Assembly (NCBI GenBank): GCA_905250075.1
Contig: CAJNOP010000026.1
Location: forward strand, 689,193-753,192
DNA length: 64,000 nucleotides
Direction of reading: 5' to 3'
Origin: Rotaria sp. Silwood1
Taxonomy: Eukaryota; Rotifera; Eurotatoria; Philodinida; Philodinidae
Position 1 is the first letter of the stretch. Each line of letters starts with the position of its first letter. Shown here in pieces: positions 1 through 12,945 of this stretch. Both the position numbers and the translations under genes were made by a program. The notes under the pieces were generated by a model. It was not told where the DNA came from. It saw nothing but the letters and a program-made list of their open reading frames with translations, and did no database searches.

Positions 1-1605
1 TACAATATTATTAGATTAAGATACATCAACTGGAATCAAAAGAACAGAAATAACGACTTTTACGGCTTCAGTACTGTTGATGTACCTTAATTGCACAACG
101 TAGGAAAGGTTTTTTTTTTTAGAAAATTGTTTTCTTTATCATTGTACATAAGATTTTCTAGAAACTCTTCTGTTGGAAAACTAGAACTGATATTGTCTTT
201 TAAAATTCGTGCTAAAAATAAAACTCTTTATTTAAATCACTATGTTGATCCTTTCTAGCGTTTACGGAATCGACCCAAAACTATTGATACTAAACCTAGT
301 CGAATAATTTTGAAAATTTTATCAACCTAATCATCATTAAATTTCATTAATATAGTAAAAAACACTTCATATATTCATATAGTTGATTTTTTTTATCAGG
401 TGTAAACATATAGATAGTCTCGTTCAATGAATGTGATTATTAATAGTCTTACGGGAAAATGATCAGACCTCCTAATCATGTCTGTAGAGTTCGAAGACCC
501 TCTGGAAACATAGACAACTTGTCAAATGAAATTGAACAGTAGGTAGTAAGCATGAATTGGTGTATTGTTACGCTACTAATCGATTTATACGCGTGTTTAT
601 TTACGAAATGTAATTGACAGTAATCAAAATCAGTTTAGTAAAAACTCGACAAATACAATAGAATATATATATGCCAATGGCTAAATTTTGAATTTAAAAA
701 ATTCACCAATAAGCTTTATTTTCATTTTAATACAAGATTTACCATGGGTAATATCGTTGGACAAGAACTAACAATCTCTCTTTTTTCTTTACGTTCTTAT
801 TTATCACATTAGTAAAGATTTGCTTTTATAAGAAATATATTTATCTCTAATCGTCAATTATAACTACTCAATTTAAGTTTTTTTTTTGTATTAAATAGAC
901 AAAATAATTCGATTATAATCTGACAAAAACTTTTTTGTTAGAATGATATGATTGTGAAATGTTACATATAGATATATTCTAAAGAAACAAGAACTATCTA
1001 GATAACATTAAGAATTCTATATATAAAGATGATTCATAAATCTATCCCATACAACATATCGTTTTAATACGAATAAACTGAGCATGAGAGAATATAGAAA
1101 AACAGAAATGAAAAATACACATACATATATATATATACATCGATCTATAGAAAGAAAAATCATGAGATATAAACCCTTACATGATCTAGTTCGCTATAGT
1201 CATATATCGCAAACGAGAGGCACGTGTTGTGAGCATCATCTACAAGTGTAGGGTCTTATTTATTCTTCGTTTTTTCTTCTCTTTTGAATATAACATATAT
1301 ACCAACAATATCTCTTTGTTTTCTTTATTCTTCTCATCAGCTGTTTTGATATTTCAGTCAGTCGGTATATATATGTATATTGATATTGACATATATTAGG
1401 TAAGAATGATCAAGATATAATTGATGTTATATCAATTATGATTTGTCATTAACTTTCAATAGAAATATAATTCTCATTTGAAATTGTTTCTCTTCTTCTC
1501 TCTCTCTCACTCTTTTCATTCGAGATTGTTTTAAAATCATTTTTCTGTTTTACATCGTTTTATTAAATAACAAAAAACATTTCAAGAAAATAAATAATAT
1601 ATACA
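1..1605. other. Upstream non-coding region
   Basis: AT-rich sequence before the first homeobox gene. It has short AT and pyrimidine-rich simple stretches, including a TCTCTCTCTC run near 1497-1508. I see no convincing coding exon on either strand. The promoter and 5' UTR of the homeobox gene must lie here, but I cannot place a transcription start. Confidence 0.5.
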
Positions 1606-3294
1606 ATGAATCGTATGAAATATACAATTAAACAAGAACCTGATGCATTAGATTTAACAAATCGACCACAACATTTATTATCACCTTCAATTGAAAATGA
1701 AGATGATGATGATGATGAATATTTACCTAGTGAAGATGAACAACATACGAATAATAAGAATAATAATAATAATAGTCAGCAAAAAAATAATTTTCATATA
1801 AAAGTAATTTTTTATATTTAAATTCTTTCTTGATTAATTGAATTTGTTTTATTTTAGAAAACAACTTATGATAGTGGTTTTATTGATACTAGTGATGAAA
1901 ATAATGACTTGACTATGGTTAAACAAGGTAATCTATCTGAATAAACCGTAGAACTGATATTGTAGTAACTTTCGATAGAAACGAAATAGAAAGCTGTGAT
2001 GTTCAACTTTAGATAGAGGAGATGAAGACCCATAGAATTGTATATTAAAAGATCTTTTGAAAAGCAACGTCCCGTGTCAAATGAAAATAGGCAATGTTTA
2101 ACAATCAAGTATGTATCTGAATTGTCAATGGGAGATCTACAAGTGTCAGATTTTTAGATTTAGTTATTCAGAATACATAGATATTTAAGTTAAAATTCTC
2201 GATCGATTTTTCTGACACTTTTGATTAGAAAAAAAAAACTTCAGAAAACATTGTAGGACAACCTCTAATATATGATTTGATGTGATTACATTTCCTTTTT
2301 TCAACGATGAAAACCGCAATATTCTATCTTATATCTATGAACAATTATTCAAACAGTACTCCGCCACCTTCTTTTTTTTCTTCTGATATGGACATTAATT
2401 ACTAAGTTGATTATGTTATTTATATGTTCATAGAACGAAATCGTCATCATTATCATAGTACACCATTACGATCTCAACAAATACATTCTCATATACGTCA
2501 TCCAAGTACAAGTAGTAGTACATGTTCATCTCCAACAAATCAAGAACGATCACATTCACCTATTGATGATAAAGAATGTCGAAACACAAGGTAATAGAAA
2601 AAAAGTTTTTCGTTTTCAAATAATTTATTTGAATATTAAATAGATTTCTTGGTAGTCGAGCTGTTGCTGTACTTAATCATTGGTTTCAATCAAATCGTGA
2701 TTATCCATATCCGGATGATGAACGTACTGATCGTTTAGCTCGTGAAGCAGGTATAACACAAAAACAAGTTAAAAAATGGTTTGCAAATAAACGTGTACGA
2801 AGTCAAATGTGCTATAAACCATTATATCGTTCTCGAAAAGTAAACAATTATTGATCTTTTTTTTATTTTACTCAAAATTTCTATAATTTTAATTATAGTC
2901 TCGTAATTCATCTGCAATTCGTCAAAATCAAAATCAAGTACCATCAGTTGTATCAACACCATCATCAGCAGCAACAACAACTACACAAACTCGTGGACCA
3001 CAAACAAATTATAATTATATTATTAATCATAATAATATAGCAACACCAACATCAATATCCGATTTTAGTAATGTTTTTCCAGGTCCTAATCCTTCTCCAT
3101 TATTTAATCCAATGGCTGCTTCAATGATGATGTTTATGATGCAACAACATTTAATGACAACAATGATGGCTGCTGCTGGTTTACCTCAATTATCTTCAAC
3201 ACCAATAGCACCTACAACACCAACATCACCGACAAATTCTTCAACAACACCAAAGAAAACAAATGTTGATCGTATTACAAGATTTTGGTTATAA
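1606..3294 (+). CDS. Divergent TALE-class homeodomain transcription factor (first of two)
   Basis: Five exons: 1606-1803, 1858-1927, 2434-2590, 2644-2839 and 2899-3294. They join in phase to 338 aa. The N-terminus is acidic (DDDDDEYLPSEDE) with an Asn/Gln run. The homeodomain lies at about residues 138-197, with NHWFQSNRDYPYPDDE in helix 1 and loop, and VKKWFANKRVR in helix 3. Spacing from the helix-1 Trp through PYP to the WF pair is the same as in Irx, so the three-residue TALE loop is present. Asn51 is kept and residue 50 is Ala. The C-terminus is rich in Ser/Thr/Pro with a Met-rich patch. It should act as a nuclear DNA-binding regulator. No MEIS, PBC or Iro accessory domain is visible, so it is not a standard TALE family member. 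A spiralian-specific (SPILE-like) origin is possible but inferred. Confidence 0.85.
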
Positions 3295-4582
3295 AATTAA
3301 AAAAAGATACTCAAATAGAACATCGCACAGATACAAACATACGTTTAGACATTTTGTTTGTTTGAATCCTTGTGCTATGTCTTTGTTATTGTTGTTATTA
3401 TTGTTGTGTTTTGTTTTCTATTATACTTTGCTTCATTTTTTTTTTCTTTTTCGCATTACATTGAAACGAAACAACTTGTGTGCGTTTTGTGTGAGAGCGA
3501 AACTTTTCTTTGCGATTTTTTATCTATTAAAACTTATGAAAAATTTTATTCTAATCTTACTGCATTCGAATGGATAATCTATAGTACACAAGTCTTTGCA
3601 TAAAATATTTGTTCATTTTTCAAACACTAAAAGACAACTGCTTCGAGTCAAAAACAGTTAGTTACAATCAGAATTTTTTGCTATTTATAAATATGTGCTC
3701 AGAGTTTCCTTCTGAGCAAGTTATCAGTAAATTTTTTGTGAAAAGTTTCAAAATTGTATCTGTTCAAATTAAAATAATGATTTTGATGCAATATTTAGTT
3801 TGTGTCTTGGAACAGTTGCAACTCAATACTAATGTATTCTGTGCCAAGTGAGATATTGCAATAACCGAGATCTGATCTGTACGTTTCCTCTTGAAATCTA
3901 GTTTCTATGGAAATTGCCATTGGTAAAAAAAAAAAGGTTGTTTTAAAGTTACCGATGAACTATAATAGTGTTCTGGATAACGATTAAGGCGTAGTTCTTT
4001 TGAAATAATCTCATGATAATTGTCTATACTTACTTCAGAAGAAAATTCTGAATATATATTTGAAAAGAGCGAAAATTTGTGATTCTAAGTAAAAAGTTAT
4101 GGCTCGAAAAAAGTGTGTTTAAGTAGTCCAAAAAATGAATGTATCGTGCCCTAGGTTATTGTCATTTATCCTTATGTTTCAATTAAAATTACCTGTATAT
4201 ATGTAACAAGTTAAAGAATGTTGTAATATATACAAAAAAAAAAACTTCGAAACAAATCGTTAGACACTATGACGTCATTTGTTTTCAGATGTATGATTTG
4301 TTGCCTGTTTTATAGAAGAGAGTTTTGAATAGGCAATTTCTTTCTATCGTCTCATCTATTGATTTGATTTTCGATTGAATATTATTGAGATAAACTGAAG
4401 ATGTTAGTTCCATCAACTATATTATACAATATTTCAATTCAATACCATATTATATTCTTTTTTTTTCTTTCTTCTTCGTATCAATTATGATTAGTAAGTT
4501 TTGAAAACAAAGAATGATATTAATAAAAGTCTTTTTTTTTTTTTATTTTTATATTTCATTGAAGAAAATTTTAAATAAATTT
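3295..4582. other. Convergent intergenic region
   Basis: Lies between the ends of two converging genes and should hold both 3' UTRs. The open frames here are hydrophobic, low in complexity, overlap each other and have no splice logic, so I do not call them. Nothing else is seen apart from A/T homopolymer runs. Confidence 0.5.
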
Positions 4583-5738
4583 TCAAGCTTCTTGTAATGA
4601 ATGAACAAGTTGTCTATAACGATTATCATCTTTTGCTGTTGTTTGAATATGAGTATGTCGTTTTTGAGCACTTCGTTTTCTTAATTCTACTTCTTGTTTA
4701 TGTTTTAACACTTGTGATGAATGTGGTGCACCTAAGATTTCTAACATCACTGGTTGTTTATATAAAAAATCTTGATGAATTTTTTCATTAGCTATCATTG
4801 AATTTTCTCTTGTAATTGTATTATTATTATTATTATTAGTATATAACGATGTCATTTTTGTTGGTGAAGAATTTTCTGATGGATAAATACTGGGTAAAAA
4901 TAAATGACTTGTTCGGTTTGATTCTGTTGCTTGTCGATTCCACATTACTCTACATGTATCACGATATGATTTATCAATCGTAAACCATTGATGACGTTTT
5001 GTTAAAAGATCATGTGCAAAAACATGATCATTAGCAAAATGTCGACGCATTATATCACGATTATCATGTTGAATTCGATCTAATTTACGACGTACTTCAC
5101 GTCGATAATCAAATTCGGATTTAATAAGAATTTTACAGTATAAACTTGGTAGACGAATAGAATTACTAGTCGTCTTTTTACTAAAGAACAAAAGGTATGA
5201 TATTTTTTTTAAACATATAATAAAAGAGCATTAACTTTATAAGAAATTTCGCTTTAAAATTAATTGCATAAAATGAATAGAGAGTTGATATACTACTTCA
5301 TTGACTAGACTAAATTATTTTTCTTGATTTTAAACTCAAATTCAAGAAGAAACTCTATTTAAAGTTTGATTGTTTCTTTATTGAAAAAATAAAAAAAACA
5401 AAATTTTGAGATGAAATTTTCAAGTATCACTTTCAATTTGCATTTCACTCAATAAAAATTTATAATTTAATATTGACAAATTTAATGATTTGATCTTCTA
5501 ATAATAAGTCATTATCCAACAACTTTATCAAACTTAAATAATGAACTATTTAATGAAAGGATATATACATATTTTATTATCTTTCTGTAAAAAAAAAACA
5601 AGTACATTGTTTTTGTATGTCAGTCAACAAAAAATATATATCCATTGCATCATAATTTTCATATTCAAATTGTAAATAACTCATTGTATCATATTCATCA
5701 AGATAAAAAAGAAAGAACGTTTTTACTTACGAATTCAT
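4583..5738 (-). CDS. Uncharacterised basic protein, 201 aa
   Basis: Coding exon 4583-5180 opens at a pyrimidine-rich acceptor (TTGTTCTTTAG). It has no in-frame ATG near its 5' end. An 8-nt exon at 5731-5738 (ATGAATTC, followed by GTAAGT) supplies the start in exactly the right phase, giving MNSKKTTSNS. Together they make 606 nt, or 201 aa plus stop. The protein is strongly basic and probably helical (REVRRKLDRIQHDNRD). It has an Asn run in the middle and a charged C-terminus ending SLQEA. There is no signal peptide or membrane segment. I do not recognise the family, and no function is proposed. The gene lies on the opposite strand between two homeobox genes. The tiny first exon is an inference from phase and splice-site quality. 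Confidence 0.6.
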
Positions 5739-7473
5739 TCTTATTAATAAAAGTTTAAAATGTCTTTTTTTTCTTTAGTAAACCAAACGAGAAAATAAAA
5801 TCATTAATAATTTTTGATTCAATCAATATTTTTATTTCTTCGAATCCATCATATATTTATCAAGATAAGGAAGAAAAAAAAAACACATTATAGATTAGTA
5901 ATGAAAAGCTGCTCGATAAAAACGACAATGTTTGACATAGCAAAAATCACACGCGTTTGGTCAATTGTTTTGTTTGTTAAAAAAATAAAAATAAAAAAAA
6001 AAAAGAATTCACTAAGCGATCCTCTTATTATAAGTGGGGAAACAGCAAAAACGCGTTGAAAAAAAACAATAGCAACGAAAGAAGAAAAGAAAATGGTCTC
6101 GAAAAGAAAAAAATAACAAAAAAAAAGAAGACGACGACGAGAAAAAAAACATTGCTCCTATTTTTTTTTTAATTCAAAAATATAAAATACAAATTAAATT
6201 TTTATATATTGAGAATTCATCAATATTTAATAGTTGATATAATTCAGTTAATGATATATACCACTGAAAAATATTTGTTTCTATGATACATCTATTCTCT
6301 TGAAAGTTAATTGAGAAGCCCCTTTTATTTACTTATTGTAATATTTACACTGTCCGAAAAAAGTTTAAATCTATACATAAAACTTACGTTTTTTTTGTGG
6401 ATATATTTGTCTGTCTTAAATTAACTTGTGTTGACATTAGAATAAATATAATTTTAATTGTTAAGAAGTCTTTGAAATTTAAATGAATTTAATATTTTTT
6501 TATGAGATGCTTATGAAACAAATTGTAAGACATATTGAAAAGATATGATAAAAACTCAACAAATTCTCTTCATATGGATAATATTTACATCTTTGTATAT
6601 TTCAAAAGAAAAATATTCATAGATTATTTAGCAAAGAAAACAATTGAATATTTCCGTTTCTAAATTCTAATTAAAACAAAATACATGCATCTCAAAGTTG
6701 GTTGAATTATTTTCTTTCGAGAGAATAAATGATTAAGTGATGAAATATTTGAAATTAGTAAAGAATAGAAAAAGTTCTCATTTGTATTTTGTAATTTCAC
6801 ATGATAGTTTATCATCCGACATTTTTTTAATCGTTCGTTTGATGTTCATGGATAGGATGTAAATAGCTATACGATAAAATATAGGAATATCTACACTTTG
6901 TATTAATCGAATGATATAATGTTTCTTTTTTATTGGTGATTGAAGATTGTTTGGACATTTTATTCTTAAAAAATGTTAAGAAATATTACTTTGATTTAAC
7001 ACCATTAACTAGTTTTGTTCAAGATGTATAATATTCTCTAAATGGAATCGTACTAGAAATATTGTTCATATATGTGTTTTTCTATTAATAAAATAAAAAA
7101 AAAAATTGTTGTTTGAATCTATGAAAATTCAAACTAGTTGTTCCTTTTAATTGTTTTTCTAATGAGTGTATGTCTTTATTCAAATGAAATACGTCATTCT
7201 CTCTCATTCTTTTCTGTTGGTTTCTTGAACTTTAAACATAAACTTAACTTGAAATAATAAATGCCTGGATCAGTATAGAATGAAAGAATATCAAAAGCAA
7301 AGAAGAATATGTTTTACAAGCTTCTCTCTAACGTATATTTGACAAGATAAAAATTTTATTAGTACAACAAGCTCTTCCATATGTATATCACATGTGAACG
7401 GAAAAAAAAACACTGGATGATCACAAGTAGAATGTCCGTAAACGAATAGTGAAAAACAAAAGAGACACGTCGT
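5739..7473. other. Intergenic region between divergent promoters
   Basis: Separates the start of the - strand gene from the start of the second homeobox gene, so it should carry both promoters. It is extremely AT-rich with many poly-A runs, notably 5980-6160. No coding exon or structured repeat was recognised. Confidence 0.4.
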
Positions 7474-8678
7474 ATGGGTAAGTAAAATTTTCTCTTGTTT
7501 CTTCTTCTCTTCTATTGTTTATTCGTTTAAAACATTGGATCATTTATTTTTAGTAATGGATTCGTTTCTATTTGATTTTAATACTAATTCAACTTTCACA
7601 AATGATACAAATAGTTCACATAGTGAGTTGGATTGGACAGCATTTCAATCAACATCACCATTACCAACTACAAGTAGTCCATTTACACCATTATGTTTAT
7701 CACAACAAGATGATGCTGTTGCACCAAATAATCAATCAACAATAGTAAAAACAACACATGATGATGAGATTTATTTTGAAATAGAAAATTTTTTTAACGG
7801 TTTCATTCAACAACAACAACAGCAGCAGCAACAGGCACATTCACAACCTATAGAACAAGAACAACAAGGAGTCATAGAACAAATACATACTGCTAATATA
7901 AATATTTCCCATCAAACAATGAATGATAGACATCATGTTGAAACATTTGTAAGCGAAACGATCATTCGCATACTTCTTATTTTATGTCAATGAATAATAT
8001 ATTTTTAGTCTCGAACACATCAATCATTATTTATTAATGAACGACTACCGGCACCACTTGTACCACGTGTTTCTTCATCACGTTCAAAATCTTATCATAA
8101 ATTGCCTGATCATGCTGTTAAATTAATGCAAGAATGGTTAATAATAAAAATGTTATTCTTATTAGTTTGTTTTATTTTAATTTATTCTATATTAAGGTAT
8201 AATGCTAATTTGGATGATCCTTATCCACGTTCACCAGATAAAAAACGTTTTATGACAGAAGGTAATATAACAGCTCAACAATGTCGTTCATGGTTTGCTA
8301 ATCGACGTCAACGACTTAAACATGCTAAAAGAAATCAATCAAAACCAATATCATCACGTTTAAATCATTCATTAAAGGCCAAGTAAAATTAAAAGAATTA
8401 AATTTACACAACAAACTTCAATGAAGGGTTGGTTTTTTTTAAGATTTACTGAAATACAACCAATAGAAGCACACCCTATAGCACATGAACATTGTTATTA
8501 TTGTCAACAACAACAACAACAACAGATAACTATATCATCATCACCTCTTTCATTAACAATACCAACAACACCTATGACAACAACACCAACAACATTAAAT
8601 GTTGTTATTAATCAGCAAACAGTAGAACAATTGATTCATAATAGTCTTCGTAAATTGCTCTATCCATCGCTTATATGA
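7474..8678 (+). CDS. Second divergent TALE-class homeodomain protein
   Basis: Five exons: 7474-7477 (ATGG, then GTAAGT), 7554-7948, 8009-8136, 8197-8382 and 8444-8678. The total is 948 nt, or 315 aa. The N-terminal half is acidic and Ser/Thr-rich with a nine-Gln run. The homeodomain is at about residues 159-219, with KLMQEWYNANLDDPYP, then CRSWFANRRQRLKHAK. The Trp-PYP-WF spacing matches TALE proteins, with Ala50, Asn51 and Arg53. The C-terminus has a second Gln run and a Thr/Pro-rich tail. If the 4-nt first exon is wrong, translation can start at the ATG at 7556, two residues later. Introns are 60-76 nt. The 60-nt intron 8137-8196 contains no stop in frame. It is a probable nuclear transcription factor, and the same-strand arrangement with the gene at 1606 suggests a tandem family. 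Confidence 0.8.
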
Positions 8679-10430
8679 TAGTTCATTGTTTTGTTTATTT
8701 CATGTTTCTAGCGCATTAAGACAAATTTCAGTTTTTTTGTGTGTGTGTGTCTATGTTATTTGTTTGGTATTTTTTATTTCATTTTTCTTTAGTCGAGTTT
8801 TTTCTCGTCTTATATTAATAACAGTCATCTTGCTTATCATTAATCAAGAGTAGAACCATTTTAGACATTGTTTTTTGTTTTCTTGTCGTATGCTGTTAAC
8901 ATGTGTTTTTTTATCAAATATGATGATCAAAACAATACTCCGTTATTCGTTTGAAAACTGTAAAAAAAAAAACAAATGTTCGTTTTTGTTTTAAACATAG
9001 AACACAGTTCGATTGTGATTGACTGTGATTTTGATTTAAAAAAAAAAACATTCTTTTTCATAATAGAAAAGAAAAAATAAAATCTATTCACTTGTTTTTT
9101 ATTTTTTATGTTAAAGTAAATAATTTGAATCATTCAGAAAATCGTTCTAAGATCGATTGTAGTTCATCTAATATCTCGAAAAAAAAAAATTACATACTTA
9201 TGTTAAGAATATTCTTCTTGCTAGATAAATGTTTTTAGAATTTTCGAGTCTCTAATGTTCAGTGTGATATTCTCAACGTCTTTTTGAATCAAAACAAATC
9301 AATACTATAATCTTCACTTCAATAATTTAAATCAGTAGTGCATAGTGTGCATAGCTATGAAAATGGTACAGTGTACCATCAGACAGACATTAAATAGTAA
9401 ACTGCTATCGATGAACAAAAATCAACTTTTGACAAAATCAAAGCGCTTACTAGGCACACTCAGTAAATATTATGAATCTACATATTGTCTAGCGTTGAGC
9501 ATCGAAGAAATCTTTTCTTTCGAATATATGGTGTTTGAGAAAAACAAAAATGAAATTCTTTTTATAAACTATTTGTCAGAATGGCTGAACTCAGTAGAAG
9601 GAACGCGTGTTTCTCAGCGTCAATTAGAGTTCGCTCAAAATTTATTAGAATATTTTATTCTTTTTCTCTCTGTCATCACAGTTAGCATGGACACTATTGA
9701 GCGATACCACTGGTTTTCCAAAAAGACTTGGTTTTTGCATTAAACTTCTTTTAGTTGTTCAGATTCCAAAGCATTTCTATTAAAAATCAATAGTATACTG
9801 TGAAACAGCATATGAAACTACATCGAATGATGTTTGACACAAGGCATTTTCTAACTGAAAAATTTTCGATGATATATAATGAATCATAAACATAATTAAA
9901 CGATCAATCAACAACATTCTCGGTCAGTTTGTTGATATATCTTGATAGAGTTCTCGTAGTAATAAATTTTGACTTAGTTAATTTAGAATTGTTCTTATTG
10001 ACTTTGATCATCCCATTGATCGATATGTAACTTTTCCAATTTGTGGTAGTAAAAGCAAATCGTTTTAATAAAGTGAAGATATGTTTGGAAGAAAATTTTT
10101 TTGTATGCAATCATAGAAAGGATAATACATTTTTAAGATATTATTTTTTTTAATGTCAGCTAGATATAGTCAACGAAAATCAACGTCAGGAAAAGTATTG
10201 ATAACGGACTAGACGCTTTTTTTTCGCAATTTTCCTTATAATGGTCCGTTCGTACGGAAATAACGTCCTAAACACACAATTGTTTTAGGATTTGGCTTGT
10301 TTTGAAGTGTCGAGATAACTAAAACGATAGAAAGTTAGGCACCAATCTTGCTGCTCATATGTACAACAGTTGTGGATATAGATGATTAAAGATATTATTC
10401 TTCGTGATGACGCACATTAGACTCCACTAA
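8679..10430. other. Gene-poor region
   Basis: Begins with the presumed 3' UTR of the homeobox gene, including a short TG run near 8740. The longest open frame (9345-9743) starts at GTG and resembles nothing known. A small hairpin, CCTAAACACACAATTGTTTTAGG, lies near 10267-10289. I see no supported gene. Confidence 0.4.
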
Positions 10431-12735
10431 AGTTGGAATTAGTTAGAAAAAAAAGTCAATGTCAAACATTGACTGGCTAATCACCGATCACACAAAAATA
10501 CACTGTTATTTTGCATCCGCGATTAATTAAAAAATTTGCATTGCTCAACATAGCGGCATAGTACGTTCGATAGGGCACTATTTGCTCTACGACTATGATA
10601 TTATAGAATTCTCAGCATTTTATACATGGTGAAACTATTTACTAAACTTTGTTCAGTAGTATTTTTATTGATACTTTTATGAGAAAACATACCATATGAC
10701 AACTAAGAAAATGTTATTATTTTTGAATTTTGCTTTCACAAATGAAATATTGAATAAAACTAAAACTAAAATTAAATCAAAAATATAAGATGATTCGGTT
10801 TTACCTGAAAACAAATGTGATTTAAACAAGTTAAAAGGTTGCATTTTCTAATCCTTTTTAATCCATAATGAATTCATGTGCTGAGTATTTTGATATTATC
10901 ACAGAAATGACGGCATGTTTTCAAATTTGGAGATGTCTCATTAGATAGAGAACACTACAAGTTACAAATTTTTACTAATTCAATATTCACTATACAAAAT
11001 AGATAAAACGTAGTATTTCATAAAGTTAAAATTTCAAAATTTCAGCTTTCTAGTTGAAGAATATATTTCGGACTTAGCGTTTGAAATGCAAATGACAATA
11101 TAATTATTTTAGTAGTAGATGAAAAATCTTATGCAGTAGGGTTTTATGACGTTAAGTTGTCAAATATAAATAATATGGGGACTGATTTTGCATTGATCTG
11201 AATGTATCCTACTTTTGGATATGATCACCGATCGTGCTCGTAAAGGATGTGCAGTCTCTCTTCAAATCGAAAAACAGACTTCGACTTTATATTGAGAACA
11301 ACAATCAGGGTCGAAGAAATTCTTTAACAATAATATGTTTCTCTTATCTAGTTAGATTAAGGTTATCAAAGTAGTTCATAACTAAGTGAATAATACGGTT
11401 ATTAAATTTCTAGATAAAAATTCATATATCACATTAGATACAGAGTTCATTGTTTTATCAATTGATAGATTTTTCGAAAATCTACTTTGTATACTTTCGA
11501 AACTTAAAAATCAATACTAACTTGAAGTATGGCTGAACACACTGCTCTTAGGGTTGCATGTTACTATTTTCTGTATCCAGTCAGCTAATCATAGAAGAAA
11601 ACTAAAGCCTATTCTGTAATTTATGTATTAGTCGGAAGTATCAATCAAAATTCATTAATTTAATATGCTTTTAATACTCTTGTGTGTGGTTTTCGTCGGA
11701 TAATGTACCTCCGGTCGTCGTTGTGCTGTTGGAAAACATATACTGTCTGTGAAAATAGTATTTTTATAATTCAGTCGTTGGTCAGTTTGCATCTACGGCT
11801 ACTCTGTTACATTGGACCTTTCGCTCTACTGAAAATATGCGAATATCAAGAAACTTGGTTTTCTGTGCTGAACATCATGTTGAAGTTAGCCTTTCTGTTT
11901 TCAAGACAAGAGATTGTAAGACTTATATGTGGAAGATTAATCGTCACGAAGACGAGTAGCTCGCATCGCGTTCAATATTAGCTCGGTTCCTATATGATTT
12001 GTATGAATCTATTTAACGTAGAAAAATGTGGTGAGAATAGTAGTTTTTTAATCAAACCACAAACATACTATTACATGCATTTCAGACGATAAGCTTCAAA
12101 TGTATTCTTCAGCTAGAAAGCTGAAATTTTGACAATTTAACTTTATGACATACTACGTTTTATCTATTTTGTATAGTGAATATTGAATTAGTAGAACTTT
12201 GTATATTATAGTGTTCTCTATCTAATGAGATATCTCCGAATTTGAAAACATGCCGTCACTTCTCTGATAATATCAAAATATTCAACACACGAATTTATTA
12301 TGGATTAAAAAGGATTAGAAAATGCAACCTTTTAACTTGTTTAAATCACATTTGTTTTCAGGTAAAACCGAATCATCTTATATTTTAGATTTAGTTTTAG
12401 TTTTAGTTAGAATATTTCATTTGAGGTAACTAAAATAAAAAAATAAAAGCATTTCCTTGATTGTCATAAGGCATATTCTGTCATGAAAGTATTAATGAAA
12501 ATACTACTGAACAAAGTTCACAACATAGTTTCGTCGTATTAAAAATGGCGAGAATTTCGTAATATTATGGTTGTGGAACAAACGACGGTCCATCAAATAC
12601 ACTATACCACGAGATTGAATTATCAAGCATTATTGAATACTCGCTGTCGGAAAATAACACTATAAATTTGGACGATAAGGGATCAGTCAGTGTTTATATG
12701 ACAATAACTTTTGTCTTTGTAATTCAATCCAATTG
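10430..12735. repeat. Large diverged inverted repeat with about 680-bp arms
   Basis: The left arm (about 10430-11110) reads as the reverse complement of the right arm (about 12050-12735). Anchors include ACTACTGAACAAAG on the right (12500-12515) against its complement near 10645-10660; AAAACCGAATCATCTTAT (12363-12380) against 10789-10806; and a run of matches around GTTCTCTATCTAATGAGA (12212-12229) against 10937-10954. Identity looks like 75-90% in the inner parts and falls outward with small indels. The spacer, about 11110-12050, has a 99-codon open frame at 11682-11981 that I do not recognise. No clear target-site duplication was found. It may be a fold-back element, a non-autonomous transposon or a local inverted duplication. 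Confidence 0.75.
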
Positions 12736-12945
12736 CAGTAGAGTGTGACTGTGGCTATGACTGTGGTTATAGCAGTGGATACACACGACAATTTAAGACG
12801 GATACTCACACTCATACCCTAATTTACACTATAGAAAAATGCGTGACTGTCTATCCTGACGACAACGGTCAAATAGAGCACGAGTACGTCGATATAAATA
12901 TTGACATTTATAACATGTGCAACATAGATAGGGGTGTGAATGATC

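Noticed and set aside
9345..9743. A 132-codon + strand open frame
   Set aside because: It begins at GTG, matches no family I know, has no promoter or splice context and lies in a gene-poor repeat region.
11682..11981. Open frame in the spacer of the large inverted repeat
   Set aside because: It has a non-ATG start and no transposase-like motif. A Cys- and Leu-rich composition alone does not support a gene.
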